Shown: piece after piece, positions 27,305 to 36,368 of the stretch | Numbering within the stretch: position 1 is the stretch's first letter | Layout of the letters: every line of letters starts with the position of its first letter | Origin: UBA8904 sp964443625 | Lineage (GTDB): Bacteria > Desulfobacterota > Syntrophia > Syntrophales > Smithellaceae | Assembly: GCA_964443625.1 (NCBI GenBank) | Contig: CAYUDM010000006.1 | Location: 24,886 to 88,885, forward strand | Length of the DNA: 64,000 nucleotides | Direction of reading: 5' to 3' | Program-made: the position numbers and the translations under genes | Notes under the pieces: model-generated | Seen by the model: only the letters and a program-made list of their open reading frames with translations | Databases searched by the model: none | What the model was told of the DNA's origin: nothing

Positions 27305-28012
27305 ATGAAGAAAAAAAATCTCAAACGAAATGTATCATTTAGGTCCCGAATGATCCTTTGGCAGCCGTTGACGATTCTTCTTCTGTACCTTTTTTCTGCG
27401 TCAGCGCTTGCGGAAGAATTGCCGCCGATTGATAACGTTGTCGCCCGCGTACAGAAATTGTATGACAACACGCAGACTCTAAGCGCCGGCTTCGTTCAGG
27501 AAACAACGGTGACATCGGTCCGGAAAACGGATACTGAAAAGGGAAAAGTCTATTTTAAATCACCACGCCGGATGCTGTGGGATTATAGTTCTCCGACATC
27601 AAAGAAACTGGTGATTACCGCCGAAATCGCCTGGCTTTATCTGCCGGATGAAAAAGTCGCTTACCGGCAGAATTCTGAGCGACTTTTTCAGTCTGCCGCA
27701 TTGATCAAGTTTCTGTCGGGAATCGGGAAACTGACGGAAGATTTCAGCATATCCTTTGCGAGTCCCACGCCGACAGACGCGGAGGGAAATTTCATTCTCA
27801 AGCTCGAGCCAAAGGAAACAGGCGCCGCTTATCAGTTTCTCCAATTGACCGTGCATCGAAAAACTTTTCACATCGTGCGGGTCAGTTTTGAGGATGTATT
27901 GGGGAACACAACTGTTTTGAAATTTTACGACGTCCGCCTGAACGCAAAAATCAGCAAAACACTTTTTGAGTTTAAACCACCGGCCGATGTCAGCATTTTT
28001 GAGATGCCGTAA
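27305..28012 (+). CDS. lolA: outer-membrane lipoprotein carrier protein LolA
   Basis: About 235 residues, with a basic N-terminus and a signal peptide ending near SASALA. The mature part matches LolA: VQKLYDNTQTLSAGFVQET, KGKVYFKSPRRMLWDYSSP and a C-terminal FKPPADVSIFEMP. It would ferry lipoproteins across the periplasm to LolB or directly to the outer membrane. The ATG at 27305 is preferred because it gives a basic n-region; GTG at 27263 and ATG at 27350 are alternatives. Confidence 0.9.
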   Translation: MKKKNLKRNVSFRSRMILWQPLTILLLYLFSASALAEELPPIDNVVARVQKLYDNTQTLSAGFVQETTVTSVRKTDTEKGKVYFKSPRRMLWDYSSPTSKKLVITAEIAWLYLPDEKVAYRQNSERLFQSAALIKFLSGIGKLTEDFSISFASPTPTDAEGNFILKLEPKETGAAYQFLQLTVHRKTFHIVRVSFEDVLGNTTVLKFYDVRLNAKISKTLFEFKPPADVSIFEMP

Positions 28013-28046
28013 AGTTCACCGCATAAAAAAGAGAAAAACGAAAGAG

Positions 28047-28631
28047 TCAGGCGACATTTTCTTGCCGGAGAAATTCCTGAGCGGCGCTGAAATCCACAGT
28101 CCCGAGATGTCGAACATTTTTCTCGAAACGTTCAATCCCCCGCGCAATATCCTGTAAGAACATTTTCTGTGCGACCATACAGATTTTAGCGGCGGCGAGT
28201 TTTTGTACGTCTGTGGAAAAAAAATCAAACCATCCGGTTATGGCGGCCTCTACGATTCCGACAGCGGACAGATCGGATCGGCCCGCGCCCGGAATATCCA
28301 TGGAAAACTCTCTCAGCTTCATTTTGTCGATGGCGGCCGCCACATCATAAGCCGTCGTATAAACTTTATCATAGGTGACTTCAGCGGCTTCGCCCATTCC
28401 GAAAAGAAAAATCAGCTCCGAACCGATTCTTCCCGGACGCGGAATCAGGATTTTTTCCTGAAACCGGCAGAGAATTCTCCCATTTCGAATTTCTCTGGAA
28501 ATCATGCCATTGAGACGCCAGTCGATCAACCCACAGGGTCCTCGCGGTGGCTTCTCATTGCTGAAAACACCAAGAACCAGACAGGGATGACTGAGGCGTT
28601 CAGGGGCTTCGATGGAGAGGTTCAGCTGCAT
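28047..28631 (-). CDS. stand-alone leucyl-aminopeptidase N-terminal (M17-N-like) domain protein
   Basis: A 194-residue protein that resembles only the N-terminal, macro-like domain of M17 leucyl aminopeptidases (GLIDWRLNGMISREIRNGRI, then LIFLFGMGEAAEVTYDK). The catalytic peptidase domain is absent. AAGGATC precedes the ATG at 28631, which overlaps the end of nusB by 32 bases, so they are coupled. Function unknown; perhaps a ligand-binding or regulatory role. Confidence 0.6.
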   Translation of the reverse strand: MQLNLSIEAPERLSHPCLVLGVFSNEKPPRGPCGLIDWRLNGMISREIRNGRILCRFQEKILIPRPGRIGSELIFLFGMGEAAEVTYDKVYTTAYDVAAAIDKMKLREFSMDIPGAGRSDLSAVGIVEAAITGWFDFFSTDVQKLAAAKICMVAQKMFLQDIARGIERFEKNVRHLGTVDFSAAQEFLRQENVA

Positions 28632-29040
28632 GATCCTTATCTATCTTCAATCTGAGGGCATCGAGAATGCCGTTGATAAAGGATCCGGAATTTTCCGAGC
28701 CGAAAATTTTTCCCAGATCCACCGCTTCATTAATTGTCACCTTGGGTGGAATATCGCCACAATACAAAAACTCATAGACGGCCATTCGCAGAATACTGAT
28801 GTCCACCTTCGACATTCTGCCAAGCGACCAGTTATCCGAACAGTCGGCAATCAACCGGTCAAGTTCTTCCCGGTGACGCCAGGTGCCTTCGACCAGCTCA
28901 GCCGCAAACTCCTTTGCGCTTTTGGGCGCAATAAAATTTCCCCAGAAAAGCTCCAGCGCCTTATCCACATCCAGATCAACAAAATTCAAACTGTAAAGAA
29001 CCTGTAAGGCGACTTCACGCGCCCGTCTGCGGCCTTGCAT
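28600..29040 (-). CDS. nusB: transcription antitermination protein NusB
   Basis: A 146-residue NusB, the all-helical partner of NusE (S10) in rRNA antitermination. RRRAREVALQVLYSLNF at the start and DISILRMAVYEFLY / INEAVDLGKIFGSENSGSFINGILDAL at the C-terminal half are diagnostic. Its place behind ribH is the common bacterial order. Confidence 0.96.
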   Translation of the reverse strand: MQGRRRAREVALQVLYSLNFVDLDVDKALELFWGNFIAPKSAKEFAAELVEGTWRHREELDRLIADCSDNWSLGRMSKVDISILRMAVYEFLYCGDIPPKVTINEAVDLGKIFGSENSGSFINGILDALRLKIDKDHAAEPLHRSP

Positions 29041-29094
29041 CTTATCCTCAAATCCGGCGACGCGATCAAGCGTCGCCCTCTTGCCCTCATCAAA

Positions 29095-29565
29095 TTACGG
29101 GGTCATCTTTTTAAACAGATCGACCATTTCAATTGCCGCCAGCGCCGCGTCCGCTCCCTTGTTGCCGGATTTGGTTCCCGCGCGCTCTATCGCCTGCTCG
29201 ATGGTATCCGTGGTCAGAACGCCGAAAACGACCGGCATATCGGCATCGAGACCGACATTGGCAATGCCCTTGGAAACCTCGGCGCTGACATATTCAAAAT
29301 GGGGCGTCGCACCCCGGATCACCGCCCCCAGGCAGATGACCGCGTCATAGCGTGCGCTCTTGGCCAGTTTTTTGGCAGCCAGCGGCAGCTCGAAAGCGCC
29401 CGGCACTTTGAAGATCACAATGTCCTTCTCATCGGCTCCCGCGCGAATCAGCGTGTCAACAGCGCCGTCAATCAGCCGGCCGCTGATAAAGTCGTTGAAG
29501 CGGCTGGCGGCGATTGCAAACTTCATCCCCTTGGCAACAATTTTTCCTTCAATTATTTTCGGCAT
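29095..29565 (-). CDS. ribH: 6,7-dimethyl-8-ribityllumazine synthase
   Basis: A 156-residue lumazine synthase condensing the pyrimidine intermediate with dihydroxybutanone phosphate. Signatures are AIAASRFNDFISGRL, VPGAFELPLAAKKLA and ICLGAVIRGATPHFEYVS. It lies between ribBA and nusB. Confidence 0.97.
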   Translation of the reverse strand: MPKIIEGKIVAKGMKFAIAASRFNDFISGRLIDGAVDTLIRAGADEKDIVIFKVPGAFELPLAAKKLAKSARYDAVICLGAVIRGATPHFEYVSAEVSKGIANVGLDADMPVVFGVLTTDTIEQAIERAGTKSGNKGADAALAAIEMVDLFKKMTP

Positions 29566-29624
29566 GCTTTGGGTACCATCCTTTTTTTATAGTCTTGAGT
29601 CGCGTCCTAAAAAAAGCTTCTCAT

Positions 29625-30827
29625 TTAGAGCTCCAGAATATGGCCCATCTTGCTTTTCTTGGTGGACATATACCGGATGTTGTTCTCGTTGGGTGGAATT
29701 TCAATCGACACGCGTTGGGTCACAGCGATGCCATACCCCTCGAGGCCGACAATTTTCTTGGGATTGTTGGTCATAAGACGCATTTTGTGAACGCCCAGAT
29801 CCGCTAGAATCTGCGCGCCGATGCCGTAATCTCTGAGGTCCGGTTTGAAACCCAAAGCAATATTGGCTTCAACCGTGTCTTGACCCTGGTCCTGTAACGC
29901 ATAGGCCTTGATCTTGTTGACCAGCCCGATCCCGCGTCCCTCCTGCCGCATGTAAACGATCACGCCTTTACCTTCTTCGTCAATCATTTCCATCGCGCGG
30001 TGGAGCTGATCTCCGCAATCGCAGCGAGCGGAGGCGAAAATATCACCGGTGCAGCACTCTGAATGGACCCGAACCAGCACTTCATCCTCCGGAGTAATAT
30101 CACCTTTCACCAAAGCGATGTGCTGCATGTCATCCACATCATTCTCATAGACGATAATCTTGAAGTCTCCGCCGTAGAGGGTTGGCAGATCGGCTTCCGC
30201 GACGCGACGGATCAGAGATTCATTCTGCATCCGATAATCGATGAGATCCGCGATCGTGACGATTTTGAGATTGTGTTCGCGGGCGAAAATTTCCAGATCC
30301 GGCATTCGCGCCATCGTCCCGTCATCCTTCATAACCTCACAGATAACCCCCGCAGGCGTGAGCCCTGCCAGGCGGCATAAATCCACCGACCCTTCCGTCT
30401 GCCCCGTGCGCACCAGCACGCCGCCTTTGCGCGCACGGATCGGAAAAACATGTCCGGGGCTCACGATGTCATCCGCTTTGGCCTCGGGATTGACTGCGGC
30501 AAGAATGGTCGTCGCCCGGTCCGCGGCGGAAATACCGGTGGTCACGCCGTTTCGCGCTTCGATGGAGATGGTAAAGGCCGTGCCGAAACGGGCCTGATTG
30601 TCCTTCACCATTAAATTAAGGTTGAGCCGGTTGGCGGTTTCTTCGGTGAGCGTCAGGCAGATGAGGCCCCGGCCGAGACGAGCCATAAAATTGATGGCGT
30701 CCGGCGTCACAAACTGTGCCGCCATGCACAGATCTCCCTCGTTTTCCCGGTCTTCATCATCCACGAGAATCACCATCTTCCCGTTGCGGATGTCTTCGAT
30801 TGCTTCTGAAATTTTACTGATTGCCAT
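29625..30827 (-). CDS. ribBA: bifunctional DHBP synthase / GTP cyclohydrolase II
   Basis: A 400-residue fusion supplying both riboflavin precursors. The N-terminal half is 3,4-dihydroxy-2-butanone 4-phosphate synthase (MVILVDDEDRENEGDL; GLTPAGVICEVM). The C-terminal half is GTP cyclohydrolase II with the zinc cysteines in CCTGDIFASARCDCGDQL and the QEGRGIG loop. Both active sites look complete. Confidence 0.97.
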   Translation of the reverse strand: MAISKISEAIEDIRNGKMVILVDDEDRENEGDLCMAAQFVTPDAINFMARLGRGLICLTLTEETANRLNLNLMVKDNQARFGTAFTISIEARNGVTTGISAADRATTILAAVNPEAKADDIVSPGHVFPIRARKGGVLVRTGQTEGSVDLCRLAGLTPAGVICEVMKDDGTMARMPDLEIFAREHNLKIVTIADLIDYRMQNESLIRRVAEADLPTLYGGDFKIIVYENDVDDMQHIALVKGDITPEDEVLVRVHSECCTGDIFASARCDCGDQLHRAMEMIDEEGKGVIVYMRQEGRGIGLVNKIKAYALQDQGQDTVEANIALGFKPDLRDYGIGAQILADLGVHKMRLMTNNPKKIVGLEGYGIAVTQRVSIEIPPNENNIRYMSTKKSKMGHILEL

Positions 30828-30842
30828 AACACACGTCCTTTA

Positions 30843-31478
30843 CTATTTAATGAATCCATGTTCCGCGAGAAAGTTTTGATCGACGCCCCGCGGCGAATTC
30901 AATAATTTCTCAACATACTTTCCCAGAATATCGGTTTCGATATTCACCCACTCCGATTCCCTCTTATCCAGCAGAGTCGTTTTCTCCGCCGTGTGGGGAA
31001 TGATATTAACATAAAATCGCCCTTTTTCAAGTTTGTTCACCGTCAGACTGATGCCGTCTATCGTAATGGACCCTTTCTCCACGATGTAACGCGCAATGCT
31101 TTCGGGTGCTTCCAATCCGAAAATAATCGAGCCGGACTTCTGGAGCTTGGATAGAATTCGAACCTTTGTGTCCACATGACCCAAAACGAAGTGCCCCCCC
31201 AGAAATCCGCCGACGCGCAATGCTTTTTCAAGATTCACACTTTGACCGGTGTGCAGGGACGCAAGGGTTGTCTTGGCCAGGGTTTCGGCGGATACGTCCG
31301 CGGTAAACGCTTTGGCGCTTTTCGCCGTCACCGTGAGACAGGCGCCGTTGACCGCGATGCTGTCCCCGAGCGCGACCTCAGACAAATCGAGGCCCGCTTC
31401 GATCTCAAGCAAGGCATCCGCACCCTTCATGGTCAGCCGAACGACTTTTCCCCGGCCTTCGATAATTCCTGTGAACAT
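30843..31478 (-). CDS. ribE: riboflavin synthase alpha subunit
   Basis: A 211-residue riboflavin synthase with two internally repeated lumazine-binding halves. It starts MFTGIIEGRGKV, has the SIAVNGACLTV motif in the first half and TIDGISLTVN in the second. The ATG at 31478 overlaps the nrdR stop (TGATG), so translation is coupled. Confidence 0.96.
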   Translation of the reverse strand: MFTGIIEGRGKVVRLTMKGADALLEIEAGLDLSEVALGDSIAVNGACLTVTAKSAKAFTADVSAETLAKTTLASLHTGQSVNLEKALRVGGFLGGHFVLGHVDTKVRILSKLQKSGSIIFGLEAPESIARYIVEKGSITIDGISLTVNKLEKGRFYVNIIPHTAEKTTLLDKRESEWVNIETDILGKYVEKLLNSPRGVDQNFLAEHGFIK

Positions 31479-31939
31479 CACTTTTTGCCTTTGCTCAACA
31501 AATCCTTCAGCTCGGACATAAATTCGGCCACGTCACGGAACTGGCGATACACCGAGGCGAAGCGGACATAAGCGACACCGTCTATCGCTTTGAGTTCCCG
31601 CATCACGTTTTCTCCAATCACCGACGATGGAATCTCTCCACCTTGAAACTCCTGGCAGGCGGCCTCCACGTTCTCGACGATTTTTTCAATATCTTCGATG
31701 CTGATCGGCCTTTTTTCACAGGCGGTCAGCACACCGTTGCGGATCTTCACCCGGTCGAAAGGTTCACGGCGTCCGTCTTTTTTAACCACCATCGGCAGAA
31801 TATCTTCCACATATTCATAGGTGGTAAACCGGCGGGCACAGCCCAGGCATTCGCGCCTCCGGCGGATGGCTTTACCGTCTTTACTGATACGCGAATCAAT
31901 GACTTTGTTTTCGGCATGACCACAAAAGGGACATTTCAT
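31478..31939 (-). CDS. nrdR: transcriptional repressor NrdR
   Basis: A 153-residue NrdR, the ATP/dATP-sensing repressor of ribonucleotide reductase genes. The N-terminal zinc ribbon is MKCPFCGH...RRRECLGCARRFTTYE; the rest is an ATP cone (VVKKDGRREPFDRVKIRNGVL). It likely controls the nrdD gene whose end opens this window. Sits at the head of the rib genes, as in many bacteria. Confidence 0.97.
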   Translation of the reverse strand: MKCPFCGHAENKVIDSRISKDGKAIRRRRECLGCARRFTTYEYVEDILPMVVKKDGRREPFDRVKIRNGVLTACEKRPISIEDIEKIVENVEAACQEFQGGEIPSSVIGENVMRELKAIDGVAYVRFASVYRQFRDVAEFMSELKDLLSKGKK

Positions 31940-31955
31940 AACATTCCCCGCATCT

Positions 31956-32453
31956 TCAACTGCTTGTCGTCAAATACACAACCTCAATGTCCGCTTCGCC
32001 CAGCATGTCGGCGGCCAGTTTGTCGCTGTAGCCATCGCGGATCACGATCCGCCGGATGCCGGCGTTGATGATCATCTTGGCACAGATCACACAGGGATGA
32101 TTCGTGCAGTATAACGTGGAATCCTTGACGCTGACACCGTGCAGGGCGGCCTGAATAATCGCGTTTTGCTCCGCATGCAGTCCCCGGCAGAGTTCATGGC
32201 GCTCGCCGGACGGCACTTGAAGTTGATCGCGCAGGCATCCCAGATCAAGACAGTGCTGAAGTTTGGAGGGAGCGCCGTTGTATCCGGTCGAAAGAATCCG
32301 CTTATTCCGGACCAGCGCCGCGCCGACAGCCCGTCGCAGGCAGGTGCTGCGCCTGGAAACCAGCTCCACGATATCCAGAAAGTAGGTATCCCAATCAGGA
32401 CGGGGCTTTCTGGAACCGGTACGATCCGGCGACGTCGCGCTGTGATTTGACAT
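31956..32453 (-). CDS. dCMP deaminase-like (ComEB family) protein
   Basis: A 165-residue zinc deaminase. HAEQNAIIQAA holds the zinc His and catalytic Glu, and CTNHPCVICAKMIINAGI holds the two zinc Cys. It likely makes dUMP from dCMP. The start at 32453 (MSNHSATSPD) is chosen over upstream starts that would overlap glyA. In many genomes ribD, another deaminase, occupies this slot before ribE; no ribD is seen here. Confidence 0.9.
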   Translation of the reverse strand: MSNHSATSPDRTGSRKPRPDWDTYFLDIVELVSRRSTCLRRAVGAALVRNKRILSTGYNGAPSKLQHCLDLGCLRDQLQVPSGERHELCRGLHAEQNAIIQAALHGVSVKDSTLYCTNHPCVICAKMIINAGIRRIVIRDGYSDKLAADMLGEADIEVVYLTTSS

Positions 32454-32509
32454 ACGTCTTCCCATTTCCATTTGGCCGCCGCGACGTGGCTTGCGGGTTT
32501 GCAAAGAGT

Positions 32510-33760
32510 CTATGCCTTGCGTCTTTGCGGATAAAGAGGAAACCGGTCGCAAAGCTGCGTCACTTTTTCAGCGACGGCTTTGATTTTCGAATCGTCGTTG
32601 ATATGGCCGATAACGTCCGCAATCAGCGAGGCGATCAGGCGCATTTCGTCTTCTTTCATCCCCCGCGTGGTCAGAGCCGGCGTACCGATGCGGATGCCGC
32701 TGGTAATCATGGGACCCTGCGTATCAAACGGGATACCGTTTTTGTTGACAGTGATGGCCGCGCGGTCAAGCGCTTCTTGCGCGTCTTTGCCTGTCACGCC
32801 TTTGGGTGTTAAGTCCACCAGCATCAAATGATTATCCGTGCCGCCCGACACCAGGCGGAATCCCTCATTTTTGAGTTGTTCAGCCATCGCCTGGGCGTTT
32901 TTCACAATCTGCTTCTGATACACGGCAAATTCCGGTTCGAGGGCTTCTTTAAACGCGACCGCTTTCGCCGCAATCACATGCATGAGCGGCCCGCCCTGCG
33001 AGCCGGGAAACACGCGACTGTTGAGCGTTTTCGCGTAGGCGTCCTTGCACATGATCAGGCCACCGCGCGGTCCGCGCAGAGTTTTGTGCGTGGTGCTGGT
33101 CACATACTCGCAGACGCCAATGGGGGAGGGATGAAGACCGGTGGCAACCAGACCTGCGATATGTGCAATATCCGCCATGATGACCGCGCCGACTTCATCA
33201 GCCGCGGCTCGGAATTTGGCAAAATCAATGATCCTCGGGTAGGCGCTCGCGCCAACCACGATTATTTTGGGCTTATGCTCGCGCACCAGCCTGGCCATCT
33301 CTTCATAGTCGATGGTTTCCGTGTCGCGGTTCACACCATAGGGAACGATCTTATAGTATTTGCCCGAAAAATTGGCCGGTGATCCGTGGGAGAGATGTCC
33401 ACCGTGGGAGAGATTCATGCCTAAGATCGTGTCACCCGGCAAGGCAGCTGCGAAATAGACAGCCATGTTGGCTTGCGTGCCGGAGTGCGGCTGGACGTTG
33501 ACCGCCTCGGCGCCGAAAAGCTTCTTGCAGCGCTCAATGGCCAGTTCCTCGACAATATCGACATATTCGCAGCCACCGTAGTAACGCTTGCCGGGATAGC
33601 CTTCCGCATATTTATTGGTCATGACCGAGCCTTGGGCTTCCAGGACGGCTTCGCTGACAAAATTTTCGGATGCAATGAGTTCCAGTTTAGATGTTTGACG
33701 CCTCGTTTCCAGGTCAATGGCACGGGCAACTTCCGGGTCGATTTTTTCCAGATAAGACAT
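32510..33760 (-). CDS. glyA: serine hydroxymethyltransferase
   Basis: A 416-residue PLP enzyme interconverting serine and glycine with tetrahydrofolate. It shows SKLELIASENFVSEAVLEAQGS, the VQPHSGTQANMAVY segment and the PLP lysine in TSTTHKTLRGPRGG. The ATG at 33760 has GGAGG about 12 bases upstream and removes the overlap with fabF that an upstream start would create. Confidence 0.97.
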   Translation of the reverse strand: MSYLEKIDPEVARAIDLETRRQTSKLELIASENFVSEAVLEAQGSVMTNKYAEGYPGKRYYGGCEYVDIVEELAIERCKKLFGAEAVNVQPHSGTQANMAVYFAAALPGDTILGMNLSHGGHLSHGSPANFSGKYYKIVPYGVNRDTETIDYEEMARLVREHKPKIIVVGASAYPRIIDFAKFRAAADEVGAVIMADIAHIAGLVATGLHPSPIGVCEYVTSTTHKTLRGPRGGLIMCKDAYAKTLNSRVFPGSQGGPLMHVIAAKAVAFKEALEPEFAVYQKQIVKNAQAMAEQLKNEGFRLVSGGTDNHLMLVDLTPKGVTGKDAQEALDRAAITVNKNGIPFDTQGPMITSGIRIGTPALTTRGMKEDEMRLIASLIADVIGHINDDSKIKAVAEKVTQLCDRFPLYPQRRKA

Positions 33761-33782
33761 ATGATGCAAGATCCTCCAAATA

Positions 33783-35024
33783 TCAGGCTGCAAATTTTTT
33801 CATGACGATAACCGCGTTCACGCCACCGAAACCAAAACTGTTGGACATCGCCGTTTGAATATCCGCCTTCCTTGCGACATTGGGCACATAATCCAGATCG
33901 CAGCCGTCATCCGGATCTTCGTGATTTATCGTCGGGGGCACAATACCCTCCTGAAGCGCTTTCGCGGTGAAAATCGCCTCGACACCGCCGGTTCCTCCCA
34001 GCAAATGCCCCGTCATGGATTTCGTGGAACTGACCATCAGCTTCTTGGTGTGTTCCCCGAAAAGATTTTGAATCGCCTGGGTTTCATACAGGTCGTTGAG
34101 CGGGGTGGACGTCCCGTGGGCATTGATGTAGTCGATATCGGTCGGTTGAAGCCCGGCATCTCTAATGGCAGCCATCATCGAGCGTCCGGCGCCTTCGTGT
34201 CCTGGAGGAGGCGCCGCGAGATGGTAGGCGTCTGACGTGCAACCATAGCCGATGATTTCCGCATAAATCCGGGCACCGCGATTCAGCGCAAAAGTCAGCT
34301 CTTCAATAATCAAGATGCCGCAGCCTTCCGCAATGACAAAACCATTGCGGCCCTTGTCAAAGGGACGACTAGCTTTTTGAGGCTCATCATTGCGGGTCGA
34401 TAATGCCCGCATGGCGCAAAAACCGCCGACCCCCAAAGGCGTCACAGCCGCCTCCACGCCGCCTGTAATCATGGCGTCCGCATCGCCGTATAGAATGGTT
34501 CGATAGGCTTCGCCGACGGCCGAGGTTCCTGCGGCGCAGGCTGTCACGGGACAACTGATGGGGCCTTTCGCCCCAAAACGCATGGACACGTGCCCGGCGC
34601 CCAGATTGGGCAAAATGGCCGGCACACCGAACGGAGAGATTCTCCGTGGACCGGATTGTGCCAGAACCCGGATTTCGTCTTCCAGCGTTTTTGCGCCGCC
34701 CATGCCCGAACCGATGATGACCCCCACGCGTTCGGCGATGCCGGCATCAATGGCCAAACCCGCATCCTCCAGCGCCATCTGGGCCGATGCCAGCGCATAG
34801 ATGGCAAACGGATCATAGCGACGGAGTTCCTTTTTATCCACATACTGAGACGGATCGAAATTCTTGATTTCCCCGGCGATTCTGGAGCTGAATGCGCCGG
34901 CGTCGAAACGAGAGATGGGACCGATACCCGAACGGCCCTCGATGACGGCCGTCCAGGACTCGTGCGCGGAATTGCCGACCGGCGTTAAAGCGCCCAGCCC
35001 AGTGATCACGACACGTCTTTTCAT
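33783..35024 (-). CDS. fabF: beta-ketoacyl-ACP synthase II
   Basis: A 413-residue condensing enzyme for fatty acid elongation. The Cys-His-His triad is visible in PVTACAAGTSAVGEA, INAHGTSTPLND and STKSMTGHLLGGTGG. Directly downstream of acpP, the usual order. Confidence 0.97.
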   Translation of the reverse strand: MKRRVVITGLGALTPVGNSAHESWTAVIEGRSGIGPISRFDAGAFSSRIAGEIKNFDPSQYVDKKELRRYDPFAIYALASAQMALEDAGLAIDAGIAERVGVIIGSGMGGAKTLEDEIRVLAQSGPRRISPFGVPAILPNLGAGHVSMRFGAKGPISCPVTACAAGTSAVGEAYRTILYGDADAMITGGVEAAVTPLGVGGFCAMRALSTRNDEPQKASRPFDKGRNGFVIAEGCGILIIEELTFALNRGARIYAEIIGYGCTSDAYHLAAPPPGHEGAGRSMMAAIRDAGLQPTDIDYINAHGTSTPLNDLYETQAIQNLFGEHTKKLMVSSTKSMTGHLLGGTGGVEAIFTAKALQEGIVPPTINHEDPDDGCDLDYVPNVARKADIQTAMSNSFGFGGVNAVIVMKKFAA

Positions 35025-35054
35025 CGAATAGGCACTCCGGTCTTTAATATTGAA

Positions 35055-35291
35055 CTAATTGATTCCTTTTTTCTGAAGAAAATCGATAACATCCTTGATA
35101 GTGCGAATTTTTTCAAGCTCTTCATCCGCAATTTCTACGCCGAAAACTTCTTCCATTTCCATGATAAGTTCTACGAGATCCAAAGAATCCGCGCCCAAAT
35201 CGTCTATAAAAGAAGCTTCGGGCACACACTGTTCCTGGGTCACGTCCAACTGTTCCGTTACGAGCTTAATGACTTTTTCTTCTAACGTCAT
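35055..35291 (-). CDS. acpP: acyl carrier protein
   Basis: A 78-residue acyl carrier protein. The phosphopantetheine serine lies in DDLGADSLDLVELIM (about residue 37). AGGAGGA precedes the ATG. Forms an operon with fabF. Confidence 0.97.
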   Translation of the reverse strand: MTLEEKVIKLVTEQLDVTQEQCVPEASFIDDLGADSLDLVELIMEMEEVFGVEIADEELEKIRTIKDVIDFLQKKGIN

Positions 35292-35568
35292 GAATTTTCC
35301 TCCTCCAATCCAAGATTAGGCCACTATAATTGCAACAAATGCTGTCCTTTTACCTGTTTTTTTAAAAAAAATCCTTATTTTTTTAATACTGAGGCAATGT
35401 GTAATCGTCCGCAAAAGCGGCAATTCCACGAACAGGCTGCATTCATTGTGCATGACTGCAATTTCCGAAGCGGGTCTTCCGGGCCGGAACCCCGATAAAA
35501 AACGTTCCTGCCAGGACCCGCCTCATCCAAAATAATGATTGTGTCAGGAAATTTTTTCCGAAGTCACT
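35292..35568. other. non-coding stretch between acpP and an assembly gap
   Basis: Nothing coding is seen. In related bacteria plsX, fabH, fabD and fabG usually lie between rpmF and acpP; here only 277 bases separate acpP from the N run. Confidence 0.5.
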
Positions 35569-35578
35569 NNNNNNNNNN
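35569..35578. other. assembly gap (10 N)
   Basis: Run of ten N beside the 3' end of rpmF. A short fixed-size gap often means that the true distance is unknown. Confidence 0.95.
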
Positions 35579-35732
35579 GGCCCTTGTATGTACCGCAATT
35601 CGGGCAAACACGGTGGGGCAGTTTGGGTTCATTGCACTGCGGACACACGGACAAAGACGAGGGGGTCAGAAAGTCGTGAGCCCTCCGGGTATTACGCCTT
35701 GTTTTTGAATGTCTTTTTACTGGATTTGGCAT
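35579..35732 (-). CDS. rpmF: 50S ribosomal protein L32 (3' end in gap)
   Basis: 51 codons are readable before the gap: MPNPVKRHSKTRRNTRRAHD and the four-cysteine zinc ribbon CPQCNEP...CPNCGTYKG. If the gap is really 10 bases, the frame reads on to a stop at 35544 giving 62 residues, a normal length, but the last residues are uncertain. Starts 18 bases after the yceD stop, the usual yceD-rpmF pair. Confidence 0.92.
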
Positions 35733-35750
35733 GGTTCATTATCCTCTTTC

Positions 35751-36293
35751 TTATTTTTTTACCTTAATATTTCTCAATACAGCCAGCCGGGGATCGACGT
35801 CCTCCCGCCGGCAGGAACACGACATGCTGTTTAAATTTTCACCGCACCGGGGACAAAGCCCCTTACAGTCGTCAGCGCACAAGACTTTCATCGGCACCTG
35901 TAAGACAAGTTGCTCACACAGAAGCGGCGCCAGGTCGATAAAATCACCGGTATAATAACCGGTTTCGAGATCCTCGGCGGAAAGTTCCAGTTCTTCTTGG
36001 ATCTCTGCTTTCGCCGGCAACAGTGTGTATAAAAAATCGGCGCCGACATTCAAGGATACCGTTTCAAGGCATCGGCTACAGGGCGCCGATATTTTCCCAT
36101 TCAATCCGCCTCGAACCAGAACTGTGCTTCCAGAACGAGTGACCAGGCAATCCACGTCCACCCGGTTGAGGATAAAGTCGGGGGGCGCACCCGGAAGAAA
36201 GCACCTCTCAAACCACTCCGGACCTTCTGAGAAAACCAGGTGCAGTCCCACATCGGGAAGTATCGCAATATTGACTTTCAAAGAATCAGCCAT
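35751..36293 (-). CDS. yceD: YceD/DUF177 family protein
   Basis: About 180 residues with the DUF177 pattern: an APCSRCLETVSLNV centre (CxxC near residue 84) and a C-terminal KGLCPRCGENLNSMSC zinc-like site. The family is tied to large ribosomal subunit rRNA accumulation and almost always precedes rpmF, as here. ATG at 36293 gives the usual N-terminus; a longer frame upstream would cover the promoter. Confidence 0.88.
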   Translation of the reverse strand: MADSLKVNIAILPDVGLHLVFSEGPEWFERCFLPGAPPDFILNRVDVDCLVTRSGSTVLVRGGLNGKISAPCSRCLETVSLNVGADFLYTLLPAKAEIQEELELSAEDLETGYYTGDFIDLAPLLCEQLVLQVPMKVLCADDCKGLCPRCGENLNSMSCSCRREDVDPRLAVLRNIKVKK

Positions 36294-36339
36294 TGAGTCA
36301 TGCTGCCCCGTCAAATTTACCCGCCGCGTCAAGCGCGCA

Positions 36340-36368
36340 AGTAAATTATAAATGGTGCGCATTGTCAA
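36340..36368 (-). promoter_or_regulatory. possible promoter of yceD-rpmF
   Basis: Minus-strand TTGACA (36363-36368), 17-base spacer, TTTACT (36340-36345). The -10 is poor (4 of 6). Confidence 0.4.

Noticed and set aside
29041..33760. FMN riboswitch for the rib genes
   Set aside because: The rib genes are tightly packed and overlapping, with no room or conserved leader for an aptamer.
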